Below, one piece after another: positions 1 to 12,152 of a stretch of 64,000 bases of DNA. Position 1 is the stretch's first letter, and every line of letters begins with the position of its first letter. The notes below the pieces were generated by a model. The model was not told where the DNA came from. It saw only the letters and a program-made list of their open reading frames with translations, and did not search any database. The stretch comes from Arachnopeziza araneosa (taxonomy: Eukaryota > Ascomycota > Leotiomycetes > Helotiales > Arachnopezizaceae). The DNA is taken from contig QYAI01000198.1 of the NCBI GenBank assembly GCA_003988855.1, positions 1 to 64,000 on the forward strand, in the 5' to 3' direction. Both the position numbers and the translations under genes were made by a program.

Positions 1-95
1 TACTCAGTAGGAACTCAGCACTGAGTCCGAGTCTAACTCAGTAAGCACTCAGTATAAACTAATTATAAACTCAGTGGGGTAATCCAAACAGGGCC
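1..95. repeat. Terminus of a hAT-like miniature transposon, cut by window edge
   Basis: The heptamer ACTCAGT occurs at 2-8, 36-42, 47-53 and 69-75, with its reverse complement at 20-26 and a one-base variant at 13-19. The array ends at AATCCAAACAGGGCC (81-95). On the other strand this reads GGCCCTGTTTGGATT, a typical start of hAT-type terminal inverted repeats, and clustered short subterminal repeats are where hAT transposases bind. The other end lies outside the window, so target duplication cannot be tested. Confidence 0.5.
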
Positions 96-1486
96 TTAGT
101 GGTAGTTTCTATTGGTACAATCACGTGCCAGCACGTGAAGCCCGAATAGCCAGGCAGCCGGAACCCCATAAGGGTTCCGCGCTGCCTTATCCTTCTTCCA
201 ATCTACAAGCCAATTCAACCCAACCAGTACAGACGCCTCCACTCGTGAGGAGTCTTGTATTCTGGGTGAAACGGCGAAAACCGTAGAATAACTAGTTATT
301 CCATGTGAACCGACAGTTTCAAAAGGATTTTTTAAGTCGTTGAAATTTCCTAGTTTTTGGTGAGGAAAATCAATATTCCCGACTCTCACGTAATATCGGC
401 CCAAAGTAGCTACCAAGCCATATTCAGGTACCGAATTAAACCAACATGCATGCGCGCCACTCCAACAGCCACCCTTCCAATCCTGCATCTGCCGGCACAA
501 GGCACAGACCAGTAGCGTCCTGTGTGGAAGTCACACTGCTATAATATAAGGGGTATATTAGAGAAAATGTTACCAAATATAAATTTACCTTGTGATTGTT
601 ACTCCTTCGATTAGCCTGGACAGCTGTTTAAGTGGTGCAATGAGGATTTGCCCACGAAAGTCATCCTCTTAGACGATCCTCTAAAGTAACAACTCCGCTA
701 TCCCAAACAGGCCCGCCGAAAGATTAAAGCTTTAGCTGCCTACCTAGGTACTCACAAATTCGTCTAAGGTCACGTGTTTTTATCGTATGTTTTTCATATT
801 CAGTTCAGGTCTATGTGTCCAAAATTACATAGATAAATACTAAATTATCTTCCGATATAATAGATCTCCTTCCAAGCTTGAATCTTTGCTCGATAAGGAG
901 ATGCGTGGGATCTCTCACCTTCTCCCCCTGGCATTCACACATATAATTACTTACTCTTGTCTTTAATCTTCTGCATGTTCCCTTACTTACTCTGCAAACA
1001 GCTTTCTTTTCATTCTTTACGTTTCAATTTCACCCTACATCTTCATCGCCTAAGTCTTACTCCCAAACAATCTTATCCCGATTTTCGTTCTTAGATGCTC
1101 CGACTTTCCCTACATTGCTCGTTTCCATATTAAAATTATTAGCAGCTTTATAAAACGATATTATTCGATGGTGCATACATCAGTCGATCGCTGTCACGGT
1201 AAGGGACTTGAATGCACACCATTACATTTAAATACGAGAGTTCGATGCGCTGGCTTCCACGCACGGATCTACTAAAAATAGACGGATTTGGACGCCACAT
1301 GCACTCATTGCGTGACATCGATTCTGTGGCTGAAACGATTCCTCGTCAGGATCCAATGGTTGAAGTCAATAAGCGCGACTGTAGGAGTATTTGTCTTACC
1401 CGTAATTTCCCCTCGCGAATAAACATTCTGGCTCGGAATCATCAACCATTAGATGCCAAGGGGTTTTATCAGATTTCTTCAGCACT
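96..1486. other. Gene-poor left flank and 5' region of the first gene
   Basis: No convincing gene is seen. A 130-codon open frame on the minus strand (488 down to 96) has protein-like composition but matches nothing I know. At 701-717 a sequence reading GGCGGGCCTGTTTGGGA on the minus strand resembles a second hAT-type terminal repeat without a visible partner. Bases 900-1200 are pyrimidine-rich, as in a fungal promoter and 5' leader. An open frame at 1212-1490 overlaps the next start codon in another frame and may be an upstream ORF. Confidence 0.4.
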
Positions 1487-2587
1487 ATGACATTAAATCT
1501 CACGGGCTACTATGATCGCGATGGCTATGATCTGCAATATAAACGGAAAATACTCCCGATGTTGAATCTACCTAGAGGAGCCCAAAATGAACAACCCAAT
1601 GACCCGGATATGCTGGAGATCACCAGACTTGAGAACCAACTTCAAACTCTCCTCAACACGAGGAATGCGGTTCTAAACGCGGAAAGTCTAGAACTAAAGA
1701 AATGGATCGACTCAGCACATTTCTTTTTCGATCGCTTAAAGGAACTCAATCCGAGCTCAATCTTAAACACATCACCGGACCTGTTCCAGAAGAAGAAATT
1801 CACAAACCGTTACGACGCGCCCAACGAACATGCTGTTCTTCAGGATCGAGTCAGAAAAGCCGAACTTTATCGGGGTATCCTGAAGATAAAGCTCGAAGCA
1901 TATCTTTCCGGCAAGCTCGGGACCTTTCAGGGAGTTAAAGGAGGATACGGCGATATCCTCCTATATCGAGTCCAAACACTCCACGAGAGTCCTTCATGGT
2001 CCACACCAACACCGAAACCCTCTGTCCAACCATCTGCAGCCACTAGATGTATTCTCGGTATTCGCGGTTCGGGGTGGGAGGCTTTCGGTGAAATCACCGA
2101 TGCGGCAATCATAAGTCATATGAACGGAGATATGGTCCAAAACCTTCTGACTGGGGAGAAAGAAGGGACGCCGATGATTTCAGTCTCTGAGAGTCCCGGA
2201 CGTCTTCTGAAGCACTTGTATAAGCCTCTTGAAAGAGGAGATGAACACGCAACTGTGATTGAAGTCATAAGCCTTCGAATGCTCCAACATATTGGCGTGA
2301 TTCTAGCTCGGAGTACGGACTTATGCGATGCTCGTGGGATCAAAAGGGTGAATGGTTATAGCCAAGAAGGATTTGCCCGTTATACAACGCCGACCCATTG
2401 GGTGATTATGCATTGGATCCCAGACGAAGCTATTACAGCAACGATTACAGTTGGAGAATTCCTTGAACTGGCCAAGAATCGAAGCGTTATTGGAGGTGAG
2501 AGCTATTTTATTATCATAAGTGCCGAAGAGTTGGCAATGCTAAAAGTTTCTAGGTGTTGGAACGAGAAACCTTCTGGATACGGGTGA
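1487..2587 (+). CDS. Hypothetical protein, possible DUF7587-like domain
   Basis: A 366-residue intronless frame starting at ATG 1487. The N-terminal part is predicted helical, with charged residues and leucines around residues 40-150 (for example EITRLENQLQTLL). The C-terminal part, about residues 185-345, contains a region of the type GTPMISVSES followed by a hydrophobic strand and YTTPTHWVIMHWIP. This is reminiscent of fungal DUF7587 domains, where an 'IS' segment precedes a sheet core, but the match is from memory and weak. No signal peptide or membrane segment. The true start or a 5' exon could lie upstream, where another open frame overlaps it (1212-1490). No function is assigned. Confidence 0.6.
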   Translation: MTLNLTGYYDRDGYDLQYKRKILPMLNLPRGAQNEQPNDPDMLEITRLENQLQTLLNTRNAVLNAESLELKKWIDSAHFFFDRLKELNPSSILNTSPDLFQKKKFTNRYDAPNEHAVLQDRVRKAELYRGILKIKLEAYLSGKLGTFQGVKGGYGDILLYRVQTLHESPSWSTPTPKPSVQPSAATRCILGIRGSGWEAFGEITDAAIISHMNGDMVQNLLTGEKEGTPMISVSESPGRLLKHLYKPLERGDEHATVIEVISLRMLQHIGVILARSTDLCDARGIKRVNGYSQEGFARYTTPTHWVIMHWIPDEAITATITVGEFLELAKNRSVIGGESYFIIISAEELAMLKVSRCWNEKPSGYG

Positions 2588-3042
2588 CTACGTTAGGTTT
2601 AATGTATCGGATTTCCCCCCCACTTCACTTATAAAAGTTGTTCCGCTACCTCAAGCACAGGTAAGCAACTATCTAGACCATATAGAGAGAGGCTAAATTG
2701 GTGGTAGACTCTGGATCCTGTGTCACAACTTTCAGTCATGACTCACAATTTAGGATTGTATACTGGGCATCAATAAGCAATTTATTATCTTGGCTCTTGT
2801 TTCGATACCCCCAAGAATAGTACTTGGCTTCATCAGCTCCTAGACTAGAAATAAGAGTACTGCGAGAACGCAGAGTACCAGAGCGTACCCTACAAAACGA
2901 CGAGCAAAGAAAACATAGAGCAATGGCCGAGATAAGCAGCAGCTGTGATTACAAATTCAATTGACAAACTCTTTGAAGTACCAAATCGAACTAAGAAATG
3001 AAATCTTTCAACAAGCACACGGTATACATATACATGTGACTT
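2588..3042. other. Intergenic, convergent 3' flanks
   Basis: No coding signal. This holds the 3' flanks of the plus-strand hypothetical gene and the minus-strand hydrolase. Confidence 0.5.
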
Positions 3043-4300
3043 TCACTTCTTCTTCAACGCCTCTCCCTTCCTCACCATCTCCTCCACCATCTCATTATGC
3101 CACTGCCACCCTTCCAACATGAAAACATGGCCTGCGCCTTCCTTGATCGCGCTTGTTCCAGGTTGCAACCAATCTATCAACTTCCTTCCGTGAGGGATGC
3201 TAATCATGTTGTCTTTGGTACCATGCAGCACCATGATTCTCTCCCTTCCCACTTTATCCCCAATCTCCTTTAGCTGCTCAGGGGATTTGTAATGCCAACC
3301 TGCAGCAATAGCTTGCAGAATGAATCCACGTTTGTTGAAACTCTCTGTGTCGAGACGTTTAGATAACTCTTGGGCCGCAAAGCGTTCGTAGTTGGTTTTA
3401 AACATGCCGTATTTCCCACTTGGTGGTAAGACTACACCAGGTGTTTCTTTGGTGGGTACAATGGTGTCATCCGGCTTTTCTAACCATGCATCAGAGAATA
3501 AAGATCTTCCTGCGTCGGTGACAGAACGATCTAAGCTCTTGGGTACAAACATCAATATCCTCGTACGCATGTTTTCAAGGAAGGTTGTTGTGTTTTCAAT
3601 ATATGCTGCTGTAGAGATGAGATTGAGTGAGCTGATTCGATCTGGGATTCGGATCGCGATTTCTTGCGCGATCATTCCCCCCATAGATACACCGGTGATG
3701 TGCAGTTGGCGTTCTTCCGTCCAGCCAAGGTGGTCAAAGAGCTCAATGAGATCCAATGCCATTTCAGAGGTGGAGTAGCGCATTAAAGGTTTGTCGGATT
3801 GGCCCATTCCTAGAAGTGATGAGATATTGATCGTGGAAAGGAAAGAGAGGGTAGATATAACATACCTCGATTGTCAAGGATGAGAGAAGAATATTTATCT
3901 CCTTCTACATGACCGAATTGCATAGTTTGTCTTTGCCAAGAGGTCTGAATCCATCAATAACCATCACTTAACCACCAGGAAGCGTTAGTAACATACTTTT
4001 ATACTTCCTAAGCCCATAATCCACTGCATTACAGTTAGCTCCAAATCACGTGATGCGAAATACACTCGCTGAGCCGCACGCCTGGACCAGAGTCTAACGT
4101 ACAACAAGCTTGATAGGGCCACTGCCGTGGACCTCCCAGCTAATATTCAACGGACCGCCTCTTCCTACTGCGACAGGAAGCAGACCGCTTTGCGTTGGCG
4201 TTAGCTTCCATATCGTGTCCGGGAAGGAGGGATGTTCGAGGATTTGAGCGACATCGGGTCGCTCTGAAAGGGCTGCCCTATCAATGGAATCAGTAGACAT
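3043..4300 (-). CDS. Alpha/beta hydrolase fold protein
   Basis: Four exons: 4300-4103, 4023-3997 (27 nt), 3944-3866 and 3809-3043, giving 356 residues. The small second exon is needed because it encodes WIMGLGSIK, joining a strand to the oxyanion loop. Joined motifs are SSLILDNRGMGQSDKP, then the nucleophile elbow GVSMGG (Ser in GxSxG), a late acid region LHGTKDNMIS and the catalytic His in GAGHVFMLEG. These place it in the general alpha/beta hydrolase superfamily (hydrolase or acyltransferase type); the substrate cannot be read from sequence. No signal peptide, so probably cytosolic. Introns have clear gtacgt, gtatgt and gtatgt donors. The AT-rich region upstream of 4300 is its promoter. Confidence 0.88.
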
Positions 4301-5138
4301 AAAGTATTTGAATGGGACACCTGCATCTTGAAGACGTGTTTATTTGTATGAGTGATGTTGAAGGTTGAAACTGTCATGGGCAGATGTTTAGGCTTCGAAG
4401 AGGTGCCGAGGCTTGCGCTTGTGCTGACGCGTAAAGCGCGACGTCTTCTCAACAATTATTTCTCACTCTACCTGGTCGATGATAGCAGCGGTTCTTTTAT
4501 ATCTCTATCTACTACCTCACCTATCGACTAGTCGAGATGTATTGTGAACACACTTAGGCTCTTGAGATATTCAGAATTGTCAAAGGACAAGATCACAAGC
4601 CATTGTTGCTCACGTGATCTGATCGTGACCCAGATTGTTGGATCACTTGTTCTTTCCACATGTAACAGAAAACCTCTCTTACTAGATGTTTTACTTTTGC
4701 TTGGTAAGCTCTTACTATCAAATTTGTTGTAGTACTCATTCCGGAGGTCTTTTTGCCATTCTCTTGAATTGCTCTGGAATTATGAAGTTATAAGTCTCGA
4801 ATTTCCTTCAACTGCATTTTTATATATTGTATTTCTTTTAAATATGCTGTCACAAGTAAGAATTATACCCAACTCTATTAGCATCCAGTTTGAATTAAAT
4901 TGGCGCAAATTTACACTCTATGAAGCAGCGGATCATATCTCATGACTCCCATAACTCTCAGCAATTGATATAATTAAAATATTAAGTAGCATAATTAGAG
5001 TATGAAGTAAATTATAAAAGGACACTTGAGAAATCCTACTTCATTCAACCCACATGAGCGCTCCAAAGTCCCGCTAGAGAAACGGTCGTCCACTACCACC
5101 TTCTCCGCCAGCTATGAAATGCCCACTTCATCTCTCAT
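4301..5138. other. Intergenic, AT-rich
   Basis: No coding signal. It contains the hydrolase promoter (with TCACGTGA-like sites at about 4046 and 4612) and an AT-rich stretch from about 4690 to 5040. The downstream end is the 3' flank of the Pmp3-type gene. Confidence 0.5.
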
Positions 5139-5756
5139 CTAAATAGCAGTCGTACCAGTAACTGGCTGTTGTGCGGGTACTGTTGTCGTCGCGGTTGCAG
5201 GGTGTTGCTGAGCTGATGTGGCTACCGGTGTAGTAGCAGCATTATAATCCACAGGAGCGATCGGCCTAGCCTTTTCGAGATCTACATCACCGCCAACGAC
5301 ATTGGGTCCTGTACCACCCTTGATATTATCATCGAAATATCCTTCTCAGTATCAGTAAGCTATTTCTCTCTAAGAGCCTTATCTGATTCCCATTCCTGCT
5401 CCACCCAAGATGATCCATCACCTCAAGCCTCAGCCTCAAAGAAGAAATTTCCACAACTTACCAAAGAAACCATCCTGTCCATTTCCCTTCCAACGACTCC
5501 TCTGTTCAAACTCGGGACTGAAAACTAGGAATGGATGATCGGTGACCTGCTCTCCATGATGTGTTTGCCACTTCCTCTCAACCCAGACGATCCAGATATA
5601 AGTAGCATGAATACAGCCAGGGATGTAGGCTAGGAGCGTAAGAATGAGATTGATCCAGAAATCCACGCCGAAGCCTTCGGTGAACCATACGGCTACTGGC
5701 GGAAGGAAGAAGGAGAGGACGAAGCCGATGATTTGGGGGACGGTGTATTTGCGCAT
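5139..5756 (-). CDS. Pmp3/UPF0057-family small membrane protein
   Basis: Two exons, 5756-5462 and 5341-5139, separated by a 120-nt intron with a gtaagt donor; 165 residues. The N-terminal half has two hydrophobic segments (about residues 8-28 and 32-55) with the family's FFLPPVAV and IPGCIHATYI motifs. This is the signature of Pmp3/SNA/RCI2 proteins, small plasma-membrane proteins linked to salt tolerance and membrane potential. The C-terminal half is a soluble tail, longer than in yeast Pmp3, rich in Thr, Ala and Gln, as in many filamentous-fungal paralogues. Without the intron the reading frame ends in an unlikely tail, which supports the splice. Confidence 0.88.
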
Positions 5757-6315
5757 TTTGACAAGTTTTTGCTCAAAGATGCAATTATTGGGCTGAGTGC
5801 AGACGATGGAGGACTGATATTTAGTGAACTGGTTTCCCGGGATAAATTTATTTAGTCAACTGTACGAAATCAGGTACTTTAACAACAGTCGCATATGATG
5901 TCATGGCTTCGTGGCGGTTGCAGATACACGTGGAAGGAGAGCCTTAGCATTGTATCAGATTTGTTGGCATGCCGGTAGTTACGGAGTTTCAAAACAAGGT
6001 TCAATATTTCGGACGTCGATTCAGTGGTTGTAGTTTCTGCACGTGGAGCATGGCATGTCGCGATTGGGCAGCGTTCGCTAAATACAGACTCGCTCAAAAT
6101 AAACAAATGATGAGAAGAGAAGGTAATTTTAGCCGAAGAAGATTAAATAATTCACAGATGAACTAGCAAGCTTCGTCAGAAGAACGAAGGAAGTTTGCAT
6201 TAAGTTCACAAGAGTCTGAGAAGCAAGAGTTTGTGTGGGTGATTAGATTTCTTTCATAAACGACCATAGTATTTGGCGGATTTATAGTGTGGGGTTGATT
6301 GAACATTGTCACCAT
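5757..6315. other. Intergenic region
   Basis: This holds the promoter of the Pmp3-type gene and the 3' flank of the HET gene. Small open frames on both strands here have no recognisable motif. Confidence 0.4.
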
Positions 6316-8543
6316 TCATGCAAGATAAATCTCCTTGCTATCTTGCCAATCCAACACTATTTCCTTTTCCCCATCCACATAGCAGTTTCCAACTAAGTCA
6401 TAGCAAATCCTCTCTCCCCTTCCCTCCACAGCCCTGATCCCAATCTCTCTTACTACAAACAGATTCCCCACACCCTCAAACGCAAGAACCTCATCCCCAA
6501 CATCCATCTCCATCGGTCCAATCCCCAAACTTCCACCCTGCGTCCAAAACAACCTCTTTCTCCAAATCTGTACCATCTCCAGCGTCTCTGCCATTTTCGT
6601 CAAAACCACGCTATTCAACCGCGTTAAAAACCGATCCGGATCCGCAAACCGGTTATAAAACACCAACAACAACCTCAAAATACAGAGCGCCTCCTTATGA
6701 TAATCGTCCTGTCGAAGATGGAGCGGATACATTCCGTGAATCACAGTGCGGAGAAAGGTTTCTTCATCAGGACCGAGCCGTCGCAGTCCGTTCTGGTATC
6801 TGACGACTACAGCGAGGTAATCTAGGATTTGCGCCATGAAATCAACGGTGTGTTCCGAGCGCACGATATCTGCCATTAAGCGGTCGTAGCTTCCGCTTGA
6901 ACTGGGATTATGGTTTTCGAGGGCGGCTTCTGGGGTGGAGAAGTGTCGGTTTAGAATGCCACCGAGGGTCAAATCGTTTTGGACTCCGGCGAATATGCAC
7001 CATGAGTCAAGCATCTGAGTAAATGCCTCGTAGTTAGACATTGAGGGGGGTTGGCCGTAGCTTTTATGGAGCTGGGCGCCAGCGTTGCTAAGCTTTGCGA
7101 TCTTGCCTCTTGGTAGACCATCTAGATAGGAGGTCAGTAATTGCTCCGTGATACTAGTGTTTGAGGGTGAGCCAAGACATTCTGGAAACTATATGTCTGA
7201 GTTTGGTTCAGACACAGAGATGTCTTGTACTCATGACATCGATTTGAGATGGGGAGTATTTGGCTTCTCAGACTTCACTTACACAACTCCAGCGTGGATC
7301 CCAGGATGGTCGCTCCTCGACCATTTTGCAAACTCGAGACCTGCCTATCCTCCGTAATCAGAATCTTTTCATATCCACAGCTACCATCTTTAGTCCAATC
7401 GGGAACCCAGGTTGGGAAGCCTGTCTCGGCTCGCAGTGGAGGGTCTGCGCCTCGAGCTAGGAGAAGCGTCTTAGCTCCGTAATCGCTCTTCAGCATTTGC
7501 ACAGCAAAGTCGACGTAAACCTGCATCGTGTCCGAGGAGTAGTCTGCCTTAATGGGCTCCCAGCTTCCCCAGTCTTGCACCAGCGATAGAATGCCAAAAA
7601 TCTTGTCTCGAGGGTCGGTTGAATCTCGATGCCTGACACTGAGTAGCACATCTATGACGTCTAGAGAGTTTCCGCGTACATTTGGTACATAAGTCACTAG
7701 AGCCTTACCACTTTTCGGCTGGCAATAGGTAAGTTCGAGCAAACGGAATACGTGATCTCTCAATTTCAGCAGGTCTTCCCAGATAAACGTCACCTTGATC
7801 CTATCCATACAGTGACAGAGCTGATCCGTTTCAGAAATATCTGAGTTCCACGCAGACCCAATATCATGTTCGTCAATAAACTCCACCGCCTTCACGAGAT
7901 CATCAAATCTCATCTCAAAAGACCCAAACATGACAAGAGACTTCGGCGCTAGAATAACCTCCTGGACAACCCATATCCGATTCCACCAGCCCACTTCATT
8001 AAGAAGCATGAGGGGTATGGCCGTGACGCCGAACATCGAACTAAACCTCGGCGCGTCGGGTTGATCGAGATGCACCTTTTTAGACAGCGCAGACAGCAAG
8101 TCTGGAAGGCTCGCCCCGAAGTCGTTGGACTCGTCGAACTCAACGTTATCGCCGAGCCAGATGAGACATCGCTCACATTTCCGGTATATGTCTGCCATCA
8201 GGGCGACTTGCTCATTGCGTTCTATGATTGTGGATTGGTCGATGCAGATGGCGTCTGCCCAAAGGACTCGCTCGTTGGAAGGATGCCGCATCTTGCGTAG
8301 CGCTACTTTGAGGTTCTTAGGGATGAGTACATCATGTCCATCCACGAGAACACTGGAGGCACCCTGCCCCCATTGGTACGATAGAGCCTCGTATAAAGGA
8401 TTAGCGTCAAGTGAAACAACACTGAGGCGACATCGAAGCTCCTCTACCTGAGTGCCAGGCTGTAAATGAAGGAGCCGAATCTCCCGATTGTCAGCAGAAA
8501 GCGATGGGTAGAATGGTCGTGAAGTCTTTGTAAAGTCGCCCAT
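6316..8543 (-). CDS. HET-domain (heterokaryon incompatibility) protein
   Basis: Two exons, 8543-7283 and 7121-6316, joined by a gtaagt/ctag intron; 688 residues. The HET domain (PF06985) is at about residues 48-185 with its hallmark motifs: YEALSYQWG (51-59), LWADAICIDQ (94-103) and RIWVVQEVILA near 175. HET domains mediate self/non-self recognition and cell death after hyphal fusion; structurally they are TIR-like. The C-terminal half contains the usual uncharacterised region of HET proteins, including GLPRGKIAKLS across the splice. The open frame extends upstream without an ATG, so the Met at 8543 was chosen. It is soluble, unlike the HET protein at 58.8 kb. Confidence 0.9.
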
Positions 8544-9877
8544 TGTTAGGTATTGCGATGAGGCTGTAAAGAAACGACGACTTCGTGCGATCAAGTTGAG
8601 TGAACCTCGGACCGTCCGAGTCAAAAAATTAGACAAGGCCCTTGGTAAACTCTGGAGTGCCCCAAGTAACTGAGCATGAAAATCAGACCTTTAGTTGCAA
8701 TATAGTCTTGCGGTGATGTTGATATGGATACTGAAAAATGCCTCAGCCTCAGCCGCAGCCAATACCAGGTCAGGTGACTGCGGGGCAGGTTCGGTGCGCA
8801 GGTTTTGTGAATAGAGAGCTAGCAAGGTCGAACTGAGTATCGGTTGGTTGGTAAAGGTAAAGACGTGGTGAATAAAGGTGTATTTCCAGGTTAAGTTCAA
8901 CAGCGTATTGTGCAAGTGGAACTCCACACACTGACGCTATTCTCACGATACAGCAGACTTTATAGATAAGACGAAAAAAAAAACGCCCATGCTCGCTCAT
9001 TACATCTATGCCGATCCCACAGTCACCGAGCGACTATCTCAGGGACTTCTTTGCATTGGAGAGGAGTTCGAAAGCGGGCTGTTGCGGAACGTGCAGGTTT
9101 TGGAACAGAAGATAGGAGGGAGGGCTGACTTTGAAAAGTCAAAACTGTAGACGGTGGTCACTGAGATGACTTGTTGAGAAGAATTTCGAGATGTAACAGT
9201 TTGACGGGAATTCTCTGATATATATGCCCTTCCTTTGCTCTTTCCTTCACTGCGTCCACAATGTTGTGCATAGGGACTAAGCGAGTTTGTTTATACTACG
9301 TCCCTGGCCCCTCGACTACCACAACCGCCCCTATCGTTTCTCGGACTTGCCATTATGAGAAACTACTATTTTCTAAACACTTATAAATATATAGAGCAGT
9401 CCATCTCTACGATGAAGAGCTTCTGGGATAGCACCGAGACTTGTGGCTCCCTATTTATGGCTTTCTATTGCTTGTGACAAACACGAAAGGAGCGAGTCAA
9501 CAACGATTTGAAAATTGAGACTGCGCAAATTGGGAGGATAAAAGTATCTCATAAGTTCTTGAGCCTGTAATGGAAATGTATCTAGCACATCTATCTATGT
9601 ATCTGCGAAGAACAGGATCAAGTTTCAGGGTGAGCAAACATCTCAACCTCCACTCTCAGTGCCAGATGGAAGAAAACATAGTTTTCTCACCCAAAGAAGC
9701 TTATTAATCCAGTATTCGAGAGAAATCTGTTCTATAAATCAGCGAAACATCAACTAAAAAAAAGGGCTCACTGCTCACCTAAAAGCATTCTTGACTCAGG
9801 AGGCAATTCGAATGTCAACAAGAGTTGAATGAACTGGAAAACTGGGTATCTTATATGCTTCTTTGTTGCAATTCAGT
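8544..9877. other. Intergenic region
   Basis: About 1.3 kb with no recognisable gene. It holds the promoter of the HET gene and the 3' flank of the zinc-finger gene. Open frames here are short and without motifs. Confidence 0.5.
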
Positions 9878-11611
9878 TTATATTCTTGTGCAGAGCTCTT
9901 CATTTCCCAAATCTATCCTCTGCAAACCTCTATTCCGATGACACCATTTTTCCAAAGGATCACGTGTATCAGATTCGAACTCTTGCTCAAGTATCGTGGT
10001 CAAATCGGCATTATCCCAAAGGTTTAATGGATCAAACTCGAGACTATCTCTAGGATATAGGTCAAAAGATGGAGCTGAGTAATCAAAATCTGTGGTATTT
10101 TCCAGTCGTCCTATCGGGAGATGAAAGTGTTCTAGACTGAGCGGGTTAACTGAAGCACATGAGTCTTGCCAACCAATATCAGATGATTCATCGGATGTGT
10201 ATGGAAGTAGAGACTGAGACATTGTGCTTTGGGACTTGATGCTGGGGCTGGATGTTTGTAACCGGATACTTTTAGTGACCGGAAGTGGGCAAATTGGGAT
10301 CGGAGCCATCCAACTCCCTGAGTTTGTAGATGGAGAGGATTTAAGAAGAGATGGATCAATGAAACCATTGTAGCTATTTTCTATCCGTGAATCCTGCAAA
10401 TATTCCACTGAAGCGCTAGTAGAGGCTTGAGACTCTTCAATATGGCTTGGTAGTTGTTGAGCCGACCATTTGTCTTGTTGCACAACATTCTTGTTGGTTG
10501 CGTTGTGTTCCGACAAATCTTGTTTAGTGGCCAATGAACTGTTTAGTCTCCGAGAAGATGAAAGATTGACTTTAACAGTTCCAAGGCCACCACAGGCGCT
10601 CTGCATCGTCTCTCGGAATGCATCAACAACTTGTGCTATTTGCTGTTTCGACAACTGACTATCGCTTAGATTCTCCTTAAAGATTTTGATCAATCCCTCT
10701 ACATCATAGGGAGCTTCTGGGATGGCCCCAAGACTCTCGGCATCTTGTATTGTGAGTGGCAGTACCAATCTAGACGCAGTATGTCAGACTCACAGGGATT
10801 GGTAGGTTTAACATCGTCTGGGAAAAGCAGCGTCCATATCTCATACCATCTCTGGCTTTCGTTTTCTTCTCTTTCCGCACCTTTTAGTCCTCTGGCTCGA
10901 CCCTTGGCCTTGATAAGTTCTTTGATAGAGATCCATTGTGACTCGCTTATTCCGTCGGCTTGGCCAGATATCGATCTATGATTGTCGAGGTGTGGCCTGG
11001 GGGGAAAAACACTCGTCAGCCGGAGGTTTATATGGAGAATGGAAGCGGTGAACTTACTGCAGCCGACCAAGCCGTTCATATCCTTTCCAGGGACAGCCTT
11101 CAAACTTCGCGTCAAGGGAAAAATTTGGGTTTTCGAGTCTTCTCTTTCCATAATGGCAGTTGAACTCTCTTGGCTTGGTGGCTGGGAGAGAATTGAGATT
11201 GCTGGAGAAAGATATAGGTTGCTTGCAAGGAGAAGATGCTTTAGTGTTTTGGGTTTCTTCTTCTAATTTTCCAACCTGATTCATGACTACGAAGGCGGCG
11301 TCATTTGTAGCTACTGCCATCGACATTGGGGAACTGGCCGTTACATTTTGAAGAAGAGTCGCCGAAATGGTCTCATATTGGGGTAATGATGGATTCTCTG
11401 AGGAAGGTTTGGCAGCTTTGGTTTGTCTGTAGCCGGTGGGACTGTGCCGACGCTTACTGTTAGACGCTTTTGGCTCCTGGTGACAGTTGACACAGTGTTG
11501 ATGATTGCAATCCCATTCTGGACAATGGTCGAGCTTGAATGACATGGGCCCTTGACGTCCACAATTATGGCAGTACCATCCTGCTTTATGTTTCCCGTGC
11601 TCAACGTTCAT
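9878..11611 (-). CDS. Fungal C2H2/treble-clef zinc-finger protein (copy A)
   Basis: Three exons, 11611-11058, 10996-10794 and 10743-9878; 540 residues. The ATG at 11611 is chosen because the paralogue at 54.7 kb starts at the same point relative to its first finger. Near the N terminus is a Cys-rich module: WYCHNC, then DHCPEWDCNHQHCVNC. In the middle are FNCHYGK, GCPWKG and LQPHLDNH, a degenerate C2H2-type finger of a fungal family normally carrying two adjacent fingers. Next comes the conserved helical segment ISESQW...WYEIWTLLFPDD, then a long acidic, Ser-rich C-terminal region. The second CxxC finger of the paralogue is absent. The family is probably nuclear, but its role is unknown. Confidence 0.82.
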
Positions 11612-12152
11612 CTTCAAACTCTTTCCTAATTGAAGCCACCAGAGCTGATCTCTGTCTAGTAGGTGATGGTATGAAGCATTGGATAAATTGTTGAGTAGGC
11701 GGAATGGGATAATTCGGTAGGTTTTATTGGAGCGTATCCTCAAATAGGTAGTGAAAAGGTTTGCTGCTGAATGACAATACTGAAATAGATTGGCTCTCCT
11801 AGATATGGTAAAAAAAGGATTTTCAGCCTTTGGTACTGCACAAGCTGGAATTTTTGGGTATGAGAAGTAATATACACAAGGCTGGGGACCATTGGTTGTG
11901 GCTTGCAACAGACATTCTACGCTCTCGCGTAACTTCTAGTGACCAATCTCACTTCTCTCCTTCGTAGCCACATGCAAGCCCTTTCACGTGATACCTCTCT
12001 TGAGGATTGGTTAGATATTGAAGTCCTCAGGAACGAAAGGGAGATTCCAATAATGAGATATAAACAAGAGTAGCTCTGTATTTCTCGTATCTAGGCGTCG
12101 TCGACTGCAGTAATTGAAAAGTCGATGAAAACCAGAACCCACAAGAGCGATC
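11612..12152. other. Intergenic region
   Basis: Promoter of zinc-finger gene A, with a TCACGTGA-type site at about 11985, and the 3' flank of the LURP-one-related gene. Open frame continues upstream of 11611 without an in-frame ATG until far upstream. Confidence 0.4.

Noticed and set aside
1212..1490. 92-codon frame before the first gene, as a separate gene
   Set aside because: It overlaps the next start codon in another frame and has no motif; more likely an upstream ORF or leader.
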